From Methylotenera_A sp036676175 (GTDB taxonomy: Bacteria; Pseudomonadota; Gammaproteobacteria; Burkholderiales; Methylophilaceae): 36,652 nucleotides of DNA. The DNA is taken from the NCBI GenBank assembly GCA_036676175.1, contig JAKFDL010000030.1, positions 1-36,652 of the forward strand, read 5' to 3'. The notes under the pieces were generated by a model. It worked only from the letters and a program-made list of their open reading frames with translations, was not told where the DNA came from and did no database searches. The position numbers were made by a program, and so were the translations under genes. This document shows positions 31,565 through 36,652 of the stretch, piece after piece. Every line of letters starts with the position of its first letter. The stretch's first letter is position 1.

Positions 31565-33352
31565 ATGAAAATAGATGCACGCAATCTGAAGCATGAGCAG
31601 GTGGTTGAGTGTGATGTTTGCATCATTGGCGCTGGGCCAGCCGGTACGACGCTAGCTAGGGAGTTTCTAGATTCAGGTATTCGTGTAAGCCTGCTGGAAA
31701 GTGGAGGCGACAAGTTTGATGCCAAAGCGCATCAACTTAGCAAGGGTACATTAAGCGGCGAGCTCTACGAACCTCTTGAATCAACCCATTTGCGCCAAAT
31801 TGGAGGCACTGCAAATAACTGGATTTTGCAGATGACAGACAATCAATATGGATATCGCTATACACCCTTAGATGAAATTGATTTCGAGCAACGAGACGAG
31901 GTTCCCCATAGTGGCTGGCCAATTCGCAAAGCTGATTTAGATCCCTACTATGCTCGCGTTCAAGAGGTTTGTGAAATTGGTCCTTATCAATATTCAGCAG
32001 ATTATTGGGCTAAAGATGAGATGTTAACGCTGCCTCTGCCGCCAGACAAGGCATACAATAGTGTGTTTCTTTTTGGCCCTACGAAAAAGTTTACACAAGA
32101 CTTTCCTGCACAAATTGTTAACTCTCGAAACGTCAATATATATGCGCATGCAACGGTGGTAGAGTTACTTTCTAATGAAGATGGTTCAAAAATTGAGCGC
32201 GCGCTGGTGCGTACCTTTGAAGGTAAGGAAATTTACTTTGCTGCAAAGCAATTTATAATTTCAGCCAATGCACTTCAAACGCCTCGTCTACTGCTTAATT
32301 CAAAGCGACATCATCCTAATGGAATAGGCAACCAGCACGATAATGTTGGCCGCTATTACATGGATCATGTCCTAATAGCTAGCGGGAATTTTGTCCCGCA
32401 TGACCCAAGTTTTATCAATAAACTAAAGTTTTATGACATGCAAGGTATAGCTGGCGCTTCAGTGTTGGGGAAGATTAATTTATCGCCAGAAATCATGCGC
32501 AAAGAAGGTTTGCGTAATTTTGCAGCGATGCTTTTCCCTATGCCTTGGAGTGAATCAGATATTGATGCAATGAGTAGCGTCAGCGAACTTAAAATAAATT
32601 TAATGTATAACTTTAGCCGCTTCCCTGAAAACTTTGGGACATATTTGTTAAATATAATCCGTGGTCGGAAACGGCTGTTTCGTGCTTTGTTAAGTATAAT
32701 TCGTGGTAGGAAACGGCTGTTTCGTGCTTTGTATGAAAAAGTTCGCTACGATGTTCCAGTTTTGCTGGGTTTGGGACGTGGCGGCTGGTCGCGCATAGCG
32801 AATAACGAGAAAAAATATAATCGCTTAGAGTTGTTGGCGTTGATTGAACAATCCCCTAGTCCGAATAATCGTGTGACTTTGACCAATGAGAAAGACGAGT
32901 TGGGTTGCCCTAGAATCAAAGTACACTACACATGGGATCCGCAAGATATAGCCAGTATAACGCGTGCGCAAAAAATCATGGCCGAGGCCTTAGTGGAAAC
33001 TGGTCTTGGTAGCTATGAACCTCCTAAATTGCCGGCAGAATCAGTAAGAACGTTCTGGGGCGCCCACCACATGATGGGAACCACGCGGATGAGCGATGAT
33101 CCGCGTGATGGTGTAGTAGACCGTGATTGTCGGGTGCATGGGGTTGAAAATCTTTATATTGCAGGAAGTGCAACCTTCCCGACCGGAGGCTACGCTAACC
33201 CAACCCTTACCAATCTGGCCTTATCGATTCGTGTTGCCGATAAAGTTAAAGAAGCATTAATGCATTTGAGTAAAAACCTGCAGTACCTATTTATACTATT
33301 TTTACTCAAAAGTCCTTTATTTATGACTGTGCTTTCACATAAGATTCGTTGA
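31565..33352 (+). CDS. GMC-family FAD-dependent oxidoreductase
   Basis: This 595-residue flavoprotein starts with the FAD motif CIIGAGPAGTTLAREF (Gly22, Gly24, Gly27) and the ribose-binding Glu45 in LLESGGDK. The C-terminal active-site region has AHHMMGTTRM (His501, His502) and GGYANPTLTN (Asn545), the GMC His/Asn pair, followed by a hydrophobic tail (LQYLFILFLLKSPLF) that may sit on the membrane. The family oxidises alcohols, sugars or sterol-like groups; the substrate is not predictable here. Residues 362-389 are two tandem copies of a 14-residue basic unit (IIRGRKRLFRAL). GGGAACG lies upstream of ATG 31565. It stands alone between the tRNA and convergent priA. Composition is AT-rich. Confidence 0.9.
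   Translation: MKIDARNLKHEQVVECDVCIIGAGPAGTTLAREFLDSGIRVSLLESGGDKFDAKAHQLSKGTLSGELYEPLESTHLRQIGGTANNWILQMTDNQYGYRYTPLDEIDFEQRDEVPHSGWPIRKADLDPYYARVQEVCEIGPYQYSADYWAKDEMLTLPLPPDKAYNSVFLFGPTKKFTQDFPAQIVNSRNVNIYAHATVVELLSNEDGSKIERALVRTFEGKEIYFAAKQFIISANALQTPRLLLNSKRHHPNGIGNQHDNVGRYYMDHVLIASGNFVPHDPSFINKLKFYDMQGIAGASVLGKINLSPEIMRKEGLRNFAAMLFPMPWSESDIDAMSSVSELKINLMYNFSRFPENFGTYLLNIIRGRKRLFRALLSIIRGRKRLFRALYEKVRYDVPVLLGLGRGGWSRIANNEKKYNRLELLALIEQSPSPNNRVTLTNEKDELGCPRIKVHYTWDPQDIASITRAQKIMAEALVETGLGSYEPPKLPAESVRTFWGAHHMMGTTRMSDDPRDGVVDRDCRVHGVENLYIAGSATFPTGGYANPTLTNLALSIRVADKVKEALMHLSKNLQYLFILFLLKSPLFMTVLSHKIR
32648..32731 (+). repeat. 42-bp in-frame tandem duplication inside the GMC oxidoreductase
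   Basis: Bases 32648-32689 and 32690-32731 match at 39 of 42 positions. The unit encodes 14 residues around IIRGRKRLFRAL. Of the three differences two are silent and one changes Asn to Ser. Confidence 0.97.
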
Positions 33353-33396
33353 TTCTTTGGGTTTGAAAATTTCTCGATAACCGGTTTATTTATCAA

Positions 33397-35592
33397 TTAA
33401 AACTCCAGCGGGTCTATGTCTAGACTCCAGCGTACTTTATTGGCCAATGGCAATGCACGGATTTCGGGCATCCACATTTTCAGCAAGCGCTGCAAAGCTA
33501 GTCGCGTATTTGCCTGCAACAGTAACTGCGCACGCTCCATGCTTTTTAGGCGCTCCATTTGTGGACGAATCACATCATAAATCATGACTTCTGAATTTAA
33601 CTGCCGCGCTAAATTGCCAGTTGATGTTAAAAATTGATTCACCACACTAAAGTCAGCTGCTTCTGCCCGCAGCAGCGCAAAAAAACTGCTGGGTGGAAAT
33701 TGCATGGTAATGCGCTCTTGTAGTTGCGCATTGGCAAAGCTGACATAATCTTGGCTGCGCAGCGCATCAAATAACACATGTTGCGGAAAAGCCGTTTGTA
33801 TCAGCACTTGGCCAGCTTTATCAGCGCGCCCAGCACGACCAGCGACTTGCATCAATTGTGCAAATAGTTTTTCAGCGGCCCTAAAGTCAGGGCTGTAAAG
33901 CGCACTATCAGTATCCAATACGCCAACCAAAGTCAGGTTAGGGAAATCATGGCCTTTGGCCAGCATCTGCGTGCCCACCAAAATATCCACTTCACCTGCA
34001 TGTACTTGTGTCAGCATATCAGTCAACGCATCTTTACTACGCATGCTGTCGCGATCGACCCGAGCGATTCTGGCATTTGGCAACAGCGTTTGCAACGTTT
34101 GCTCTAGTCGTTGCGTGGCTTGGCCGATGGGTTTTATGTCGGCATTACCACAGCTGGGGCATTGCAACGGTATTTTTTGCTCAAGGCCGCAGTGGTGGCA
34201 TTTCAATCTTTTTTGACTCAGATGCACCACCAATTTTGCCGCACAACGCGTGCAGCTCGACGCCCATTGGCACGCATTGCAGTGTAGCACTGGCGCATAA
34301 CCACGACGATTTAAAAACAATAGGCTTTGCTCGCCGCGATTCAATCTCTCTCGCAAAGCCTTAATCAATAAAGGTGATAAGCCATTTTCGGTGGGAGATT
34401 TTGCAATATCAATGCAGAAAATACTGGGCAATTGCGCGTTTTGCACCGCGCGCTGCTTTAAAGTCAGTAAGCCATATTGGGTTTTTTGGGCGTTGTGCCA
34501 AGTTTCTAAACTGGGCGTTGCACTGCCCAATATAATCGGGATATTTAACTGCTTAGCACGCACCATCGCCACATCGCGTGCGTGGTAGCGCATACCATCT
34601 TGCTGCTTGTAAGAGCCATCATGCTCTTCATCCACCACAATTAACTTTAAATGTGGCATCGGCGTAAACACACTTAATCGCGTACCAATTACGATTTTTG
34701 CTGCACCCGTACTTGCCGCCAGCCAGTTTTGCAGCCGCTCATGCTCACTTAAATTGCTATGCAAAGCCACTAGTGGATAGTGGCTTAAGCGACTTCTGAA
34801 ACGGGCTTCTAGCTGTGGGGTGAGATTGATTTCTGGCACCAAAACAAGCACTTGAGCTTCTTTTTCTTGCAAAATTTCTTGCAAAATTTTGATGTAAACC
34901 TCAGTTTTACCGCTACCTGTTATGCCATGTAGTAACCATGGTTTAAAACTGTGAGTAAGTGCTAACACACTTTGAATAGCTTGTTTTTGTTCATCATTGA
35001 GTTGTGGCTCAGCTGCAGAACTCGGTATAGAGGCTTTTACCGCCAGCACTTCATGCTCTGTCACCAAACCCATGTCTTTAAGCGCAAGCATGGCTTTCTT
35101 CCAACTGGCAGAGATTAAAGCAGCATCGCCAGCAGCCAATATAGATGAGGCCTGCAGAGCAGCGATTAATCGATGTAAAAGCACTTTTTTGGCAGGGATT
35201 TGTGCAAGAATTTGACTAACATCTGTACCTTGCACCAGTTGATAGGCAAGCTGTTTACGTGTCTTGGCAGGTTTAAGTTGGCGCAAACGCAAGGGAAGGG
35301 CAGAGATGAGCGCCTGTCCCAGTGGATAATGATAATAGTCGGCACAGAATTTAAGTAGTTTGAAGTTTTGTGTATCAAAAACGATGTCGTCAAATACATG
35401 GCTGACTGGCTTTAATTTTTCAATGGGGTAGTCTGAGCTGTGCTTAATCTGCAGCACCACCCCTACCAAATTGCGTCCGGCAAAAGGCACCACAACGCGA
35501 CTGCCAACCTGTGCACTAAAACTACCAGCTAGATAATCGAAAGTACAATTCAGCGGAACGTCTAAAGCAATATTGAGAATAGCAGGGTACAT
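33397..35592 (-). CDS. priA: Primosomal protein N' (replication restart helicase)
   Basis: This 731-residue superfamily 2 DNA helicase reloads the replisome at stalled forks. The N-terminal 3'-DNA-binding domain (about 1-105) is followed by Walker A HGITGSGKTEVY (222-233) and the DEEH box at 321-324 with the SYKQ aromatic loop. Eight zinc-binding Cys (438, 441, 447, 450, 465, 468, 478 and 481) form the two zinc sites. VGTQMLAKGHDFPNLTLVG and QVAGRAGRADKAG are helicase motifs V and VI. Nothing is missing. It is convergent with the GMC gene and divergent from argS across 71 bp. Confidence 0.97.
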   Translation of the reverse strand: MYPAILNIALDVPLNCTFDYLAGSFSAQVGSRVVVPFAGRNLVGVVLQIKHSSDYPIEKLKPVSHVFDDIVFDTQNFKLLKFCADYYHYPLGQALISALPLRLRQLKPAKTRKQLAYQLVQGTDVSQILAQIPAKKVLLHRLIAALQASSILAAGDAALISASWKKAMLALKDMGLVTEHEVLAVKASIPSSAAEPQLNDEQKQAIQSVLALTHSFKPWLLHGITGSGKTEVYIKILQEILQEKEAQVLVLVPEINLTPQLEARFRSRLSHYPLVALHSNLSEHERLQNWLAASTGAAKIVIGTRLSVFTPMPHLKLIVVDEEHDGSYKQQDGMRYHARDVAMVRAKQLNIPIILGSATPSLETWHNAQKTQYGLLTLKQRAVQNAQLPSIFCIDIAKSPTENGLSPLLIKALRERLNRGEQSLLFLNRRGYAPVLHCNACQWASSCTRCAAKLVVHLSQKRLKCHHCGLEQKIPLQCPSCGNADIKPIGQATQRLEQTLQTLLPNARIARVDRDSMRSKDALTDMLTQVHAGEVDILVGTQMLAKGHDFPNLTLVGVLDTDSALYSPDFRAAEKLFAQLMQVAGRAGRADKAGQVLIQTAFPQHVLFDALRSQDYVSFANAQLQERITMQFPPSSFFALLRAEAADFSVVNQFLTSTGNLARQLNSEVMIYDVIRPQMERLKSMERAQLLLQANTRLALQRLLKMWMPEIRALPLANKVRWSLDIDPLEF

Positions 35593-35663
35593 ATTTCGTC
35601 GCGTAAATTAGGTTAAAATGCTAGTTTTACAGTTGTAATCATTATTTTGAAAGTCAGCGTTTT

Positions 35664-36652
35664 TTGAAAGCACATATTAGCGATTTACTCAGCCACGCAG
35701 CCACCAGTATTGGTGCTGAAGCCACGCAACTTAACATTATTATTGAGCGCCCAAAATCGGCCGAACATGGTGATTTTTCAAGTAATTTAGCCATGCTGCT
35801 GGCCAAACCCATGCGCCAAAATCCGCGTGCCATTGCTGAACAGCTCATCAAAGCGTTGCCACACAGCGACTATATCGCAAAAGTAGAAATTGCGGGCGCA
35901 GGCTTTATTAATTTCTTTTTAAGCGCGCAATCGCAGCAAACCATTATTGCGGATATCTTAAAAGCGGGGGACATGTTTGGCCGCAACAATCTGGGCAAAG
36001 GTGAAAGTGTCCAAGTCGAATTTGTCTCTGCCAACCCAACTGGCCCGCTGCACGTTGGGCATGGGCGCGGCGCGGCAGTGGGTGATTGTTTGGCGCGACT
36101 GCTTGACGCTAACGGCTGGAACGTGACACGTGAGTTTTACTATAATGATGCAGGTGCGCAAATTGAAAATTTAGTAATTTCGGTACAGGCACGCTGCAAA
36201 GGCATTGCACCCGATGATGCGAGCTTTCCCGAAAACGGCTACCGGGGCGACTATATTGTAGACATCGCCAATGCGTTTTTAGCCAAACAAACGGTGACAG
36301 CAGACGACATGCAAGTGACCGCTAATGGAACTGTAGATGATGCCGAAGCAGTGCGTACTTTTGCAGTGGCCTATTTGCGTCATGAGCAAGATTTAGATCT
36401 AAAGGCCTTTCAAATCAAATTTGACGTATTCTCGCTAGAAAGTGCTTTGTACAACACAGGCAAAGTCGACAGCACGGTGAAGGCGCTCATTGCCAGCGGC
36501 AAAACTTATGAAGAAGGTGATGCGCTATGGCTAAAAACCACCGATTTTGGTGATGATAAAGACCGCGTCATGCGTAAATCCGATGGTGGCTATACTTACT
36601 TTGTTCCCGATGTAGCCTATCATTATGACAAGTGGAATCGCGGTTTTAAACG
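35664..36652 (+). CDS. argS: Arginyl-tRNA synthetase, N-terminal part (runs off window)
   Basis: At least 329 codons of a class I synthetase are present and the frame stays open at the right edge. The N-terminal tRNA-recognition domain (about 1-110) is followed by ANPTGPLHVGHGRGAAVGD, which contains the HVGHG version of the HIGH motif used by ArgS, and the NDAGAQIENL helix. DKDRVMRKSDGGYTYFVPDVAYH lies in the last part. The full enzyme is usually about 560-590 residues; the KMSKS side is beyond the window. The best start is TTG 35664 (LKAHISDLLSHA), because the next in-frame ATG is inside the domain; no clear ribosome site precedes it. Confidence 0.95.
   Translation, partial: MKAHISDLLSHAATSIGAEATQLNIIIERPKSAEHGDFSSNLAMLLAKPMRQNPRAIAEQLIKALPHSDYIAKVEIAGAGFINFFLSAQSQQTIIADILKAGDMFGRNNLGKGESVQVEFVSANPTGPLHVGHGRGAAVGDCLARLLDANGWNVTREFYYNDAGAQIENLVISVQARCKGIAPDDASFPENGYRGDYIVDIANAFLAKQTVTADDMQVTANGTVDDAEAVRTFAVAYLRHEQDLDLKAFQIKFDVFSLESALYNTGKVDSTVKALIASGKTYEEGDALWLKTTDFGDDKDRVMRKSDGGYTYFVPDVAYHYDKWNRGFK

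Noticed and set aside
31153..33352. tRNA-linked genomic island carrying the GMC oxidoreductase
   Set aside because: The tRNA 3' end points toward thiD, away from the oxidoreductase, and there is no integrase or repeated tRNA end to the right.

Overview
This window is chromosomal DNA of a methylotrophic betaproteobacterium, most likely a Methylophilaceae (Methylotenera/Methylophilus type). The basis is overall protein character, moderate to low GC, a formaldehyde-activating-enzyme paralogue, a PQQ-relay-type zinc metallohydrolase next to a cytochrome b561, and a thiD-thiE-hemL block. Almost everything is core genome. I see no transposase, integrase, phage gene or CRISPR array.

Layout. 1-497: 3' end of waaA (lipid A Kdo transferase), ending tail to tail with a four-gene minus-strand operon (494-3740): pcm-like methyltransferase, tolC, an isochorismatase-fold hydrolase and a membrane-anchored unknown. 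3930-4070: an unlisted 46-residue two-helix membrane protein with its own terminator. 4217-6241: a TPP riboswitch with a legible translational switch, then thiC. 6376-9217: a redox/electrophile-type cassette of a HxlR-family regulator divergent from an SDR, a four-helix membrane protein and an NADPH:quinone-reductase-like MDR, with two operator-like palindromes between. 9506-12238: an RluF-like pseudouridine synthase with a long basic N-terminal extension, yidB and uppP. 12313-15309: an AsmA-family protein with a triplicated internal unit. 15318-16572: a tiny repeat lipoprotein and mutY.

16646-20304: a 76-residue unknown, a Fae paralogue lacking the expected catalytic histidine, a GNAT acetyltransferase, a DoxX membrane protein, a lipoprotein zinc metallohydrolase and cytochrome b561. 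20419-27684: hemE, gltD and gltB, all minus strand. 27843-28189: a strong sigma70 promoter overlapped by a Fur box, driving a 92-residue Cys/His-rich unknown. 28200-31226: hemL, thiE, thiD and tRNA-Gly(CCC). 31565-33352: a GMC oxidoreductase with a 42-bp internal tandem duplication. 33397-35592: priA, divergent from argS, which runs off the right edge.

How the genes connect. GltBD makes glutamate, HemL and HemE act on the glutamate-derived tetrapyrrole route, and an iron-regulated gene sits tail to tail with hemL. ThiC makes the pyrimidine that ThiD phosphorylates and ThiE couples to the thiazole; only thiC carries a visible riboswitch. The most novel material is the Fae paralogue without its histidine, the Fur-controlled small protein, the 46-residue membrane protein, the repeat lipoprotein and the HxlR cassette.
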